Below, piece by piece: positions 10,221 through 20,540 of a stretch of DNA of 64,000 bases (position 1 is the stretch's first letter; every line of letters begins with the position of its first letter). Made by a program: the position numbers and the translations under genes. The DNA is from Punctularia strigosozonata HHB-11173 SS5. Its lineage: Eukaryota > Basidiomycota > Agaricomycetes > Corticiales > Punctulariaceae. The notes under the pieces are model-generated. The model was given only the letters and a program-made list of their open reading frames with translations, was not told the DNA's origin and ran no database searches. The DNA is taken from assembly GCF_000264995.1 (NCBI RefSeq), contig NW_006767447.1, positions 582,707 through 646,706 of the forward strand. The letters run 5' to 3'.

Positions 10221-11190
10221 GCGCACACCTTGTGCTCTTACTCGCTGGAACTGTTTGCAGATCCTGACTAATTCCACTATCGCCCGGGTATCCGGGTGTT
10301 GTCTACTATCCGGGTGTTGTCTACCATCACCGGTGCATGCTCCATGAAACGAGCCGCCTTTATTCGATGGCAGTTGGCATATGTCCGAGTGATCGTCGTG
10401 GGAGGTGCATCCGACATGGTTCGGACGGTGTTGTTGAGCGTATGAGGTCGACTGTGATTGCCGATGAGCATGCGATACCACTGCGACATAGCACAAGCAT
10501 AGACCTTGTGAGCGGTGGGAGTTGTGGATACCGGATAATCGGAACACCATACCAGCAAGGCACCATCTCACAAGCCGTCCAACATCTCGTGCATCATTCC
10601 AGCGAAAGTGGGGTCAGTGGGTGATCATCTCATGCATAGGTATCCGCGCAGTTCATCGCTGGAAGTGCAGAAACGCAAGGTTGCCAATACACACATCAAA
10701 CGGCGCTAGATAACAATGAAGGGTACGTTGAGCGGGTTAAGGTATCAGCGAAAACTTGGTACATACCTACAGTGTTGTGTTTTTCCAGTGGCAATGCTAA
10801 GGCAAAATTGCACGTCAAGGCACAAATTAGCCATGCCGACGCCAAACCGACGTTCAAGGATTCTCCGAGGCTCGTGGTGCCTGAGTCCGAGGCCATTTGA
10901 TCACGAGAAGGGCTTGGCGCTCGTCATCCGCTTCGAAATGACTGGGTATCGTAGTTTCGGGCCTGTTGGACGAACTGGAGTAAGGCGTGAATGAGTCCCA
11001 CTTGGGTTATTGCAATAATGAGCTGAATTTGCGCGACGAACGGGCAGCCAACAGTGCTTCAGGTCGAGCAAAGCTGTGTGGAGACCAGTGAGACGAGGTA
11101 TGCTTGCTCTCTGGTCTTCTCGAGGCTCGGGCGGAGTAGATATGTCAAACAGTCCAAGTTATTTTTAGAATGTGGGAAAACACTCCCTAA

Positions 11191-11478
11191 CAAGGCTCGG
11201 CTAGTTCTACACGTAGCGCTGTACCTGATTTAGATCCATCAGCGTACATGAAAGATCATGATGTCCGGCCACCCGTGAACGCTCAACGGGTAGGCCATAC
11301 TCACAAGTAAGCGCCACTCCAAAAAAAAAAAAAAAGATCATGATGTCGGTGGAAGTACTGACATGTCCACTAGGATACACCATCTGTGACTTGCGCCATT
11401 ATCTTCGGTACCGGTTCGAGGAAGAGACGTACACGACTGTTCGTTGGAATGCACGTAGGCGCTTCAAAGTTTACTCTG
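11191..11478. mobile_element. 288-bp segment present only in the left arm (possible small insertion)
   Basis: The right arm runs directly from the equivalent of cactccctaa to aacattgacagatgc, so this segment is extra here (or deleted there). It contains a 15-base direct repeat, aaagatcatgatgtc, at 11,251 and 11,333. The repeat copies flank a hairpin (11,267-11,295) and a run of A at 11,321-11,335. It has no coding capacity. No clear target duplication or terminal inverted repeat is visible, so a SINE or MITE origin is only a guess. Confidence 0.4.
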
Positions 11479-11929
11479 AACATTGACAGATGCACGGCGT
11501 CCTTCGTTCCTTGAGTTGGATCGGAGTATGATTGATTGTCAGCAAGCAGTTACGTTCGACCTCGTAGTCATCGGCAAACACGGAAGGCCGTTGGGTATCA
11601 TCTGCTCCTGTAGTCATCTGAGATCCCCACATCTGACCTCCTCATCCTCTCCTGACATGGTCATCAGGTGCGCGATACCTGCACATCAAGACGTGCAGAT
11701 TGACGTACGGTGAAGTCAATGCCGGGCTTTAGTCAGCGTAGTTGGATGATCAAAGCATGGCCGAACGGCAGAGTATGCACCATTCGCAAGTGATCGAGAT
11801 GCAACCGGATTGCCAGGGACATGCTGTTACAACGAGCGCCACGGCGAGCTCCGTGAAGAACCAGTACCGTACACTCGCTGCGAACACAATCACAGTCATT
11901 GTCTTATCCTCCATTGCAATCGCGCTCGG

Positions 11930-12683
11930 TAACATCACCTGACTGCCCCGCTCTCTTCTCCACCTGACCAGTATCTCCAGGCTTCAGGTCTGCATTCACC
12001 TGCGAGCTCCGTAGTTCCGTGTTGTTCCCCATTTGTGATATCACTTCTTGCGCCGGAAATATACCTACCTACCTACCTACATCAGCGACCTCCCGCCCGA
12101 CGCGATAGAACGTCAGCACGGAGATAGTCTCCACCCCCACGACACCGAGCATGAACCACAGCGCCGCCGCTCTCCCTTCATACTCGTCGAAGCCGCGGCT
12201 ACTTTTCTTCTCCACGCTGCTCTCCACGCTAGAGACGGTAGCGATGCCGACGGCGTATCCGAGCTGGAACGCGCCGTTGTAGATGGCACCGACGGTGCCC
12301 GCCATGCGCGACGGCGTCGTGCGGAAGATGGCGATATTCGTGTGCGTGAACGTGAGCATCGCCCCTGTGGCGCCAACCACGAAAGCAGAAAAGACGAACG
12401 GCCAGTAGGCATTCGGGCTCGATGCCAACGCAAGGAGGATCGTTGCGACGATCAGTAAAGCCTCGCCCGTGAGGATGATCCACTTCGGTTCGATTATGCG
12501 CGCCAGAGGACCGGTGCAGCTGACAACGGATGCGACGATGCCGACAGGCAGAAAATGGATAGCGCTGACGATCGCGCTCCAGTCAAACACGGCTTGGAAT
12601 AGATTCGTGTAGATCGTGAAGACGGCAGTGAACCAGAAATGGGGAAGGAGGGCGACGCCGAACAGGACCGAGAAGTTCTTGTT
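11930..12683 (-). pseudogene. 5'-truncated MFS transporter (DHA2-like), at duplication breakpoint
   Basis: Begins abruptly at the NFSVLFGVALLPHFWFT motif and then matches the C-terminal half of the transporter at 22,520-24,364 almost residue for residue (HTNIAIFRTTPSRMAGTVGA; ESSVEKKSSRGFDEYEGR). The N-terminal helices are absent because homology ends at about 12,683. Near 12,061-12,085 a CCTA microsatellite replaces bases of the last exon; the frame then ends VADVGR, so the cytosolic tail is lost too. Upstream of the break the sequence is unrelated. It cannot make a full transporter. Confidence 0.8.
12059..12082. repeat. (CCTA)n microsatellite
   Basis: About five CCTA units inside the truncated MFS copy. 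The right-arm gene has ordinary coding sequence at this place. Confidence 0.75.
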
Positions 12684-12793
12684 GTGGGAACATCTGCACG
12701 TGTGTGACCGTGCCTTTGCTTTGTCCTTTTTGCGCAACGATGCATCGTCGCGCCAAACGAGCTTAGCCTTTAGCTAGTAAACTTCAGGGGTCA

Positions 12794-13243
12794 TCATACC
12801 TGGTCAACGTGATCCATCTGCCCGACGTCAGCTTCACGAACAACGCGGATGGTTTCGCAACAAACTACGGAAACAGGCTCTAGTAAGATGCTAGCTAAAG
12901 AAACCCACGACTCTTTCGTCGTCCAAGTATGCGGAGTATGTAGGTTGCCCCCTCCCTGCGACTCAGAAACGGCGCGCAAGCTACTCATTATGTTCTGCTC
13001 CTCTTCTTTCCATTCGTACGACACTACGACTCTGTCCGACTCACAGTATTTGCACAATTTCTGCGCGACCCAAGCATCCAAGTGCTTGTCCGTCAAAATC
13101 AAGGACATTTTTGCGTCATCTTCTAGAGCAGATCCCTCTACAGATGGGGACAGACGAGGAACTTCAAGTATATTTCTCAGAGAACGGGGAGCAGAGGCTG
13201 AGATGAGGCTGGGATCTATGCCGGTGACACGAGCTGATGGCAC
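12794..13243 (-). CDS. Hypothetical ORF, doubtful
   Basis: An open frame of about 149 residues, beginning MPSARVTGIDPSLISASAPR. It is mildly acidic and has no recognised motif, signal peptide or membrane helix. An overlapping open frame of similar length exists on the plus strand (12,849-13,289), so either could be chance. It sits just outside the inner end of the left arm. Confidence 0.2.
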   Translation of the reverse strand: MPSARVTGIDPSLISASAPRSLRNILEVPRLSPSVEGSALEDDAKMSLILTDKHLDAWVAQKLCKYCESDRVVVSYEWKEEEQNIMSSLRAVSESQGGGNLHTPHTWTTKESWVSLASILLEPVSVVCCETIRVVREADVGQMDHVDQV

Positions 13244-13375
13244 TGAAACCTATGGTCAGTCCCTCATACTAGATGTGTTACCTTCGTAGCTTTTACAACG
13301 CCTTGTATGTAGCTGATTGCGTGTTCTTTGCGAGCACCAGCATCTCCATCTCGTCGCGAATGTCAACTCTTCCTC

Positions 13376-13452
13376 AAGCGAGGAACCCGGCGCTTACGCT
13401 CTCCTACCCGATCCTTTCAGACCATTCAGGCTCGGTCCACTCAACTTGCCTC
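13376..13452 (+). pseudogene. Possible relic of an Old Yellow Enzyme N-terminus
   Basis: A short plus-strand stretch reads LLPDPFRPFRLGPLNLPH. This resembles the first strand and phosphate-loop lead of fungal Old Yellow Enzyme-type NADH:flavin oxidoreductases (F.P..lG...LpHR). The downstream sequence does not continue the family. A chance match is possible. Confidence 0.25.
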
Positions 13453-13879
13453 ACCTGTGTGACACCTTTATAACGTTGATGTGGTGCGCAGACCATGAAC
13501 TCACAAGCTTTTTTGCACCTTACCGGTTTTCTACCCTCTCAAAGCTCTTAGCCCATCCCACCACGTGCTGTTCAAAGCAAGCATACATGCTCCTAGCTGG
13601 GTTGCTGTCGCTTCGCAAGTCAAACCGTTTCCTGGTTCGTAATCCGTCATCCTTCGTTACATTCACTGAGCGTCCTTCACCTTACAAACCGAGACCCAAA
13701 CGTCATGTACGCGGTGATTATGAGTAGAGAGCGGTTACACGCTTCAAGTTCTGTTATAGCCGATCCCCCGAAATAAGACGAGTGTGAGCCATACAACGCC
13801 GTCCAGTACGCATTCATCAATAACATGACAAACAGCATCGTACAAACAGCATTGTCCTTTACGACGATTGTCGTTCGGA

Positions 13880-14916
13880 CTACGACAGGAATGCAGCAAT
13901 GACCCGCAAATATCGTTCGTGCTCTTCCAGATGGGGGGTATGACTCGAGTTTACAAACTGAGTCCAACTAACGCTAGGAATGGAGGTGAAGAAAGGTTGG
14001 ATTGTAAAATCTTGAGCTTCGTCGTATTTGCCATTGATGAGCAGAGTAGGGGCGGCGATATTGGCGAGGCCTTCTTCGACAGAGTAGTCCTTTAGGACGC
14101 CCGTGATGTAAAATTGTGCGGTCCCGCGCCTGAACATCAACTTTCGTGAGCAAGAGTATCTAGTATACCATGAATAAGGAGATGGTGCTTACATCGTAGC
14201 ACAGACCGTAGGATCATTGCCAAGCTCCGCGAATGTACTGCCAAGTTCCTTAGGCATCGGGTCCAGGCGGCATACGTGACGACGATGATACTCAGCAACA
14301 GCTGCCTGATACTCCTCAGAGTCAGTCGTGTCGTCTTCTTCGTGGATTCGTAGCGTGTCTTGAAGTTCTTGCGGTAGGCCTGAGCGGAGCTCGGAAACCG
14401 ATTGCTGCCACAGCTTCATGCTCGTCGGCGAGTTGGCGATGATGAGTCGCTTCAATCCCTCCGGACGGCCGATCGCATGCCGAGCTCCAAGCATTCCGCC
14501 CCACGAATGACCTAAAATAGCATAGTCGTCCTGGATACCGATCTCGATGATGAGATTTCGTAGCTCATCGAGGAAAAGCGACTCTGTCCAGAAGGACTTG
14601 TCGTCTTTGAGCTCGGGCAGGTGCGTGCTGTTTCCGTTGCCGATTTGATCGTAGAAGATGACGGGCATTGAATGCGTGATAGATAGCTCGCTGACTGGAA
14701 GCAGGTATTGATGCACGGCTCCTACGATTACGCGTTCAATCGGATCTCGATCACGGTACACGAAGAAACCGCACCTGGACCGTCGTGTATGACAATCAAC
14801 GGACGATGCACGGCGGTGGTGACATCCCCGTACATCTTGTACCACGTCTGGCATGGTTTGCCAGCACCTGCGGGATTGAAGTTGACCCAACCTTCTACAA
14901 AAGACGGCGAGGCCAT
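13880..14916 (-). CDS. Alpha/beta hydrolase, proline iminopeptidase-like (S33)
   Basis: Start at 14916 (MASPSFVEGWVNFNPAGAG). Exon 1 ends VIHDGPG, then a GT-AG intron, then exon 2 starting SELSITHSMPVIFYDQIG. The nucleophile elbow GHSWGG lies in DYAILGHSWGGMLGARHAIG. The acid is Asp in INGKYDEAQD, and the His lies in VNSSHTPHLEEHERYL. One further intron separates NDPTVCAT from GPAQFYITGVLKDYS. The total of about 300 residues is normal for fungal members. Members cleave N-terminal proline peptides or act as general hydrolases or lactonases in the cytosol. The usual oxyanion motif HGGPG reads HDGPG here, an uncommon change that could affect activity. No frameshift was seen. Confidence 0.85.
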
Positions 14917-16556
14917 GGTGTGTCGACCGTTCCGCTCACGAAGGGAGCCTTATCTTCAAGACAGAGCAGCCAAAAAGGTCCGTGGTCTAGACATGAAACT
15001 CGGTATCAGTAGTTAAAGCGTGCAACACTTTCCAACTTACTCCTCTCACCTTGCTTGCCAAGAGCGCCGTCCGCAGGTTGCTCAGAGACTCCTGATATAG
15101 TATACAGCGGGGCGTGGGTGGAGTCCCGAAATTGAATGTGGCATGTGAAAGCGACAGCCAGTGAAGAACGACTGTGTGAACGCGGGGTGTAGGTTCGATC
15201 CAACCACTCTCCCTTGGCCTGTAACGACACTGAGTTTCCGCTGCGCTGGGTGCTCATGTGCAGCAGCGCCAGTGCACTAGCCGTGGTCACGATACCGAAG
15301 TACATAGCCTCCCGCACATTGCGCGGAAGTCGTTGTGGTTTGCCAAGAAGCACTCACAGCCATGCTGACACTCGACCGATCCAAGCGGTGCCGGGTTTCC
15401 GGAATATGGTGGAGGAATGCTAGATAGGAACATGTGCGTTGACTATTTCGTCCAGACTTACGTCGTTAGACGTCTTTGCTACTATGAAACTGAATGCAAA
15501 TAGAAACAATGCCCGGGAGAGCGGAGCCTTGGGCTGCGGCTGCTAAGGAACGCCATCGATATGTTCCCGGACGAGGTTGTCTACTACCGGGAGAGATAAC
15601 TTAGCAGTGGCATGAAAGAACGTGGTCGGCGTCAGTTCCCAGATGGAGCGGTACTCGGCGTGTCTGGCGACGCGATTGAAATGAAGCGCTTCCGTTGATC
15701 TAGTGCAGATCGGTCTGTAAGGTCAACCTAGAACCGAGACAACGTTATAAACATAAACTTCACGGGGAAGCTGCGGCCGTCTTCCACTTTTTCACGTGGG
15801 TAGATGGCAGATGATAGCGAGTGCAGGGAAAGGAGGGGGATCGGACGGGAACGCACTGTATTTGCAAGGTGCTAAAAGTGGGCAAAGATGTCCGCGGAGA
15901 GCCCTGCCAAAACATGCACTGCATAGTCAAGAAGAGCCCCGCTCCACTTTGCCCGTGCTACAAACTCTTATGAGTGCGAAGCGACGGCCAATCCCCACGA
16001 ATCTTTCGATCGATGTTGAACAGAGGCTGTGTCGTGGTACGGTATGTTATCACCGGTACGGTCCCGAAAGCGAACCATCGGGAGCCTCGTCGCATGTTCG
16101 GTTTGGCACATCAATGGGGTAATCCCAGTCGCCGAGACACTTGCGAACATTGCCCCTGAGCATATGGTATACTGCTTCGCTCAACGCCTTGGATTTTCCC
16201 CTAACTATTTTGCTTTCACTGTCTTGACAAGGTGTTCGGCTCCGTAGGTTGCTCCCGCAGAACCCGTGGCCGCTTGTCCTACCGAGAAAAAAAGCAGTCA
16301 TGATTCCGGCCTCTGTACCCGCGTGATCTGAGGTAAACTAGATGGTTCATGAACTCGGACAGCATGATGAGAATAACTTTGGCACGACTTACCTGCTGAT
16401 ATATAGTTCTCGCCTCTCCAAAAGCTAGTCTGAAACTCGAATATGAGTTCGTTCAACGATCCTGTATGGACATCAGAATCTTGGATGTACACAGTCCCAT
16501 GTGAAAGACATTGCTGACATCGGCGTACAGACCCGGAAGTCAAGGTCGTGCATAAG
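14917..16556. other. Gene-poor stretch
   Basis: Only short, unrelated ORFs on both strands. No domain, no consistent splice pattern and no long repeat recognised. It may include the promoter of the hydrolase and 3' flank of the F-box gene. Confidence 0.5.
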
Positions 16557-18275
16557 TCAACTACTTCCGATCCCCTCCTCCAGTACTATCACTCTGTCTG
16601 GACCGCCAAATGCGCGAACATCATCTAGATTCTGTGACTCCAAGCATCTATGGCCGACTAAGACCAGGGTCAACGCGTCACGATCCCCGTCTACCAGGAG
16701 ATCTCGGAAAGCGGTCATCAGCTTTTCCGAGGGATTAAAGACGAATTTCAGATATATTCGTCGCAGAGCGGGGAGCAGAGTGCGACCAAGGCGGGTAAAA
16801 CCTGAGACAAGCGTATGAATGAGCGTCTCGCATGTGTGAGAGCCTTCGATCCAGATCTCAGATACATTGGTACACGCGCGGAGAATAGGATCGAGGTCGC
16901 CCAAGTCGAGTTGTTTCGTGAACGCTATTTCCAGCACTTCGACCTGCTCGAGAGACATCCCGTAGTGGATGGCTTGAAGGGTCATGGCAGTCCACATCGA
17001 AGTGAAACGCAACTCGAGAATGGCTGGCGCGTTGGGAAAGGGGGTCGCATAGGCGGAGAGCTGCGGCTTACTGGTGCTGCCGAGGAGGGTTAGCAGGGGA
17101 TGGTGTTCGAAATACTTTAGCCGTCGCATGGAGGTGTTCTCGTCCTCGGATGTGCGCTGATGCGCGAGGAATTCTGCCAGGATATTTGGGTCGCATGAAG
17201 ATGATTGGGCATCGAGGAGAACGATGGTTATTGAGGTAGTGGGAGTAACCCTGATATGGCCGAGAAGAACGCATATATACGAACCCGTGCCACACATATC
17301 AAGGATGTCAAGCTGCGTCAAAGCAGCAACGTCTGCGAATATTCCCATCGGGGCCGACCGGACGAGTCCCCCGTCAGTATGTATTCGAAGGGTTTTCAGG
17401 GAAGGCATCGATGCAAGAGCCAATGCCAGATTGCGCCCACTAGGAAGCGATCTGGAAGAGATGCCCAGTAGCTCAAGGTGGGTTAGATTGCCAACGAGTG
17501 AGGCGCAACGCATCGCCTCCCAATCGAGCAAAACGTCGTTGAGATGAAGACGGCGGAGGCGAGGGGCGATTGAGCCTAAGAAGCCTCTGTGGATATGTAC
17601 TGGCCGGGAGGAGTCGTGGCCGCGGATCCAACAGAACTCGAGAAGCGGGGCGGGACGGGAGAGATAACCTCCACTGAGGGTGTCGAACTGGGGGTATTCT
17701 TTGTAGTGAAGATGAAGACGTTGCGCACGATCCAAGTGTCGTACGGCGGCCCCGACGGCATCTGCGTGAGGCTTATGTAGCCCGAACCAACGCATCGATA
17801 ACCACACGGAGAGCGCAGTACCCTTCGACCTCGACAAGAACGCCTCAGTGAGCTGTAGGTTCCTTCGAGGCACTTCTGACCATAACGCGGGATTTTCAAG
17901 CGCAACGAAATGCCAACGCCGACATACGTGACTGAAGACGTGACTGGATGGGAATTGCAGCTGCCCCTCGTAGAAGTTGGTCAAGTGGTGAGAGAAGATC
18001 GACGACAACAATTCTTCGGGCAGGCGGGAGACGGGCGCGAGTTCGTTCCGGGTCTCTCGAAGATGGCGAATCCGCTCTTGTAAAGCGTGGAGATCGTCAT
18101 ATAGGCCTTTGAGCTCGTAGTCGATCCAGTTTCGCCTTTCGCTAGCGGACTGCAACGATCCGGATCGCGGAGCTGGGCTGAATGGGGAATCAGAGACCGG
18201 CCTCGACAGGATCCGGAAATCCACACCTGTTTGCTTGCACGGACATTCGAGCAACGAGGTGACGGTTGGATGCAA
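16557..18275 (-). CDS. F-box/LRR-like protein
   Basis: Single-exon frame of 572 residues. A short coiled-coil-like stretch (ELKGLYDDLHALQERIRHLR) is followed by the F-box at roughly residues 85-125 (SRLPEELLSSIFSHHL, then SHVCRRWHFVALENPALWSEV). Irregular leucine-rich strands fill the rest (LTHLELLG, MPSLKTLRIH, LTQLDILDM). F-box proteins recruit targets to SCF ubiquitin ligases through Skp1. Agaricomycetes carry hundreds of this type with unknown targets. The frame is intact. It is the best reference for the relics at 4576 and 32,105 in this window. Confidence 0.85.
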   Translation of the reverse strand: MHPTVTSLLECPCKQTGVDFRILSRPVSDSPFSPAPRSGSLQSASERRNWIDYELKGLYDDLHALQERIRHLRETRNELAPVSRLPEELLSSIFSHHLTNFYEGQLQFPSSHVFSHVCRRWHFVALENPALWSEVPRRNLQLTEAFLSRSKGTALSVWLSMRWFGLHKPHADAVGAAVRHLDRAQRLHLHYKEYPQFDTLSGGYLSRPAPLLEFCWIRGHDSSRPVHIHRGFLGSIAPRLRRLHLNDVLLDWEAMRCASLVGNLTHLELLGISSRSLPSGRNLALALASMPSLKTLRIHTDGGLVRSAPMGIFADVAALTQLDILDMCGTGSYICVLLGHIRVTPTTSITIVLLDAQSSSCDPNILAEFLAHQRTSEDENTSMRRLKYFEHHPLLTLLGSTSKPQLSAYATPFPNAPAILELRFTSMWTAMTLQAIHYGMSLEQVEVLEIAFTKQLDLGDLDPILRACTNVSEIWIEGSHTCETLIHTLVSGFTRLGRTLLPALRRIYLKFVFNPSEKLMTAFRDLLVDGDRDALTLVLVGHRCLESQNLDDVRAFGGPDRVIVLEEGIGSS

Positions 18276-18557
18276 GAGAGAAACATGACGCCATCAGATC
18301 ACCGCTTCATCCGTTCCCGCACGTGCGATGTCCGACTACCAGTACTTTACTTGCGACACCCATAGTAATGGTATCCACCTCTGAAATCCCGACGAAGAGC
18401 TGAAAGGTATCGTTGAGCATCGATGATAGTACGTATACATACGAGACGGGGATATAGCATAGAAAACGCTCGTCATCATCACAGTAGTCGTTAAATATAG
18501 TATGCCGTCCGATCGCGATGTTCAAATGCACATAATACACCTTTCCTCGCAAGCTCC

Positions 18558-19692
18558 TCACCGATATCCTTGATAGCTCTCGTAGCTCGGGGGCGTGCTC
18601 GCCGCGGGTGCGCCCGCGATCGACGCCCTCACCGCCGCGTACGGGTCCGCATACTGCATCGTCCGGCTCACCGCGGGCGCCTCCGCCGTCGGACTGCTGA
18701 TGCCGGCGCCGGCGCCGTACCCGCTCGGCGCGGGGTCGGAGAACGCGCCGTACGCGTCCATGCTCGGCCGGGGGAGCACGGGCGGCGCGTCGGACGAGGC
18801 GTACGTGTACCGGTTCCGGTCGTTGAACGGCGAGGTGGGCGAGTCCGAGTTGTCGAGCGTCGGCCGACGGCCGGCGGGCGGGATCTGGTGGTACTGCGAC
18901 TCCTCGTCGTCGAACTCGTCCTCGTGGTCGGAGGGCATGACGGGTGGTTGGAAAGGCGGGTCGCGCGGGCGGACGGCGGCGCCCGAGCGCCAGTCTCTGA
19001 CGGTGAGCGCGAGCGTACCACCCCATGAGACTGAGCACAAGAGGTTAACGTGGAGGATGCAGTGGGTGCGAGTGAAAGGGCTCACCGAATGCGAGCCAGA
19101 GGAAGATGGCGGCGGCCTTCTTGGTGTTACACCAGCCGCCGAGCGCGTTTTTGAAGGAGTCGCCCAGCTTTTCGTGAGGGTCTTTGTCGGCGTTCTTGCA
19201 TCCCGGTTCAGTCCACGCGGAGATCGTCACGATGAACCTATTCAGAAAAGGTACCTTGTCAGCCTTTCCTTCGGTACGTCCCAGACAATGAATGACCACG
19301 CACGCAATCAGCAGAGCAAAAGTGATCCCCGTGCCAGTCAGGATGAACTGGACACGAATTTCCTTCATGGCGCGTGCCAGCCTGGCCCCCTTGTCGTATT
19401 TCTCATACATGACGGGTACGAGGAGCATGAAGAGGGCCAGGAACATTCCCGATATTGTGACAAACAGAGTAAATCCGGATAGGCCGGCTAGACGAAGACC
19501 ATAGTCAGCATGCATGCGCGGTTAGGTAGAACAGTACGGTATAGGGTGATAGGTTGGTAGCGGTATACACTCACAGACGCCTATTCCCCAGTGGGACTGA
19601 AACGCGGCAACGCTGGCAAAGCAGCACATGGCCAGGAAGTTGAAGAAAGTTTGAGCAGTATGTAATATGATGGTTGGTTTTGAGACGATCAT
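18558..19692 (-). CDS. MARVEL-like four-helix membrane protein
   Basis: Start at 19692 (MIVSKPTIILHTAQTFFNFL). TM1 continues CCFASVAAFQSHWGIG. After an intron, TM2 reads FTLFVTISGMFLALFMLLVP, followed by VMYEKYDKGARLARAMKEIR and TM3 FILTGTGITFALLIA. The next exon has FIVTISAWTEPGCKNADKDP and GGWCNTKKAAAIFLWLAFG (TM4). The last exon continues LALTVRDWRSG and a disordered cytosolic tail rich in Pro, Ser and Asp, ending SYESYQGYR at 18558. Four or five introns. Topology and the WTEPGCKN and GGWC loop cysteines fit conserved basidiomycete MARVEL-type proteins, thought to act in membrane organisation or vesicle traffic. Divergently placed to the ICln gene. Confidence 0.8.
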
Positions 19693-20540
19693 CTGTACGA
19701 GAAACGCGTCGGAAGGTCAGCGCGTTCCATCCAAATCGGTATGCAAGCGAATGCAAGGGAAAAACGGGGAGGGAAAAAAGCGATGATGCACATAAAGCCA
19801 TCCCACAAACACGAGCGGTACGAGCAGCAAGAGGAGAAGCAATCCATCGTCTGGGGCCATGCGCAGTCGCGCGTCGGGGAGAGGGAGAACATGAACCGTA
19901 GCGGATTACGTAACCGGCGGCCTGCGTACGCAAATACGCACGGCGAATCAACGGCTTGGGCAGAGCTATATCCGCCAACCAAGAGGCAGGCACGCCAACC
20001 GAAGTGTGTAGTGACAGGAAGGAGAGCAACGAGTAAGACAGTGGAACCGGGTAACGCACATCATCGTCGAACCCAACAGCTCCATGCCCATTTCCTATGC
20101 CCCCGCTCGCGTTCGTTGGTAACGGCGCAGGTATATGGCTCTTCGGCGGTAAAACCTTGTTGAAGGCAGTCGATACGTAGTCTATTATCGCCATATCGCG
20201 AGGACCGTTCGAGCTCCGTCGAGATAAAGCGATAGGTTGCAAGAACGACTCGATCAAAGTCGTCCGGTCGTCCCGAACGTTATTGTGGACGTAGAGGCGT
20301 GCGTTGAGGGAGTTTACAGATGCAGTAGGCAAGCGCAGGCAGGTCGTGAGCGGGTTTAAAGGCGCAACGTTGGATAGTGCGGTGTTTCTGGAGCGCAAGG
20401 CGATGTCACCGGCGGGAACTGCGCAGGATGCAGGACTTCGGTGCACGTGACGCGCAGTAGGAGCGCGCCAAGTGAGCAATAAGTAGTGCCGCGTCTTTTG
20501 AGTTCTTTTCTCTTGATCTAAAACAATCCGTCTGGATAAA
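19693..20540. other. Divergent promoter region between MARVEL-type gene and ICln homologue
   Basis: 848 bases between two start codons that face away from each other, so it must hold both promoters. The long minus-strand open frame here (19,571-20,659) overlaps the start of the ICln gene and has no domain; I regard it as chance. Confidence 0.55.

Larger units (their letters stand above)
10141..11930. other. Left-arm spacer between secreted protein gene and truncated MFS gene
   Basis: Shared with 24,365-25,800 of the right arm. ORFs here differ between arms by many amino-acid changes in every frame, so no coding constraint is seen. It contains the promoter of the secreted protein gene, a short direct repeat ccgggtgttgtctac near 10,290-10,325, and the 288-bp extra segment described separately. 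Confidence 0.55.
5050..12683. repeat. Left arm of a large inverted segmental duplication
   Basis: Read on the minus strand, this block matches 23,617-36,070 on the plus strand in order and orientation: MFS 3' part, secreted protein gene, aldo/keto reductase relic, orphan ORF, then a GC-rich tail. Stretches compared by eye are about nine in ten identical. The inner end lies inside the MFS coding sequence, shortly before the NFSVLFGVALLP motif; the outer end lies near 5050-5080. Relative to the right arm it lacks about 4.5 kb at 7262 and about 0.9 kb near 8010. It has an extra 288 bp at 11,191-11,478 and a small tandem duplication near 8520-8860. Confidence 0.85.

Noticed and set aside
10215-10624. 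Overlapping ORFs on both strands upstream of the secreted protein gene, also found in the right arm
   Set aside because: Present twice because of the segmental duplication, but amino-acid changes are frequent in every frame, so no coding constraint.
11400-11425. ccggttcgaggaag, resembling a tRNA B-box
   Set aside because: No A-box at the right distance and no cloverleaf can be drawn; not called as a tRNA or SINE promoter.
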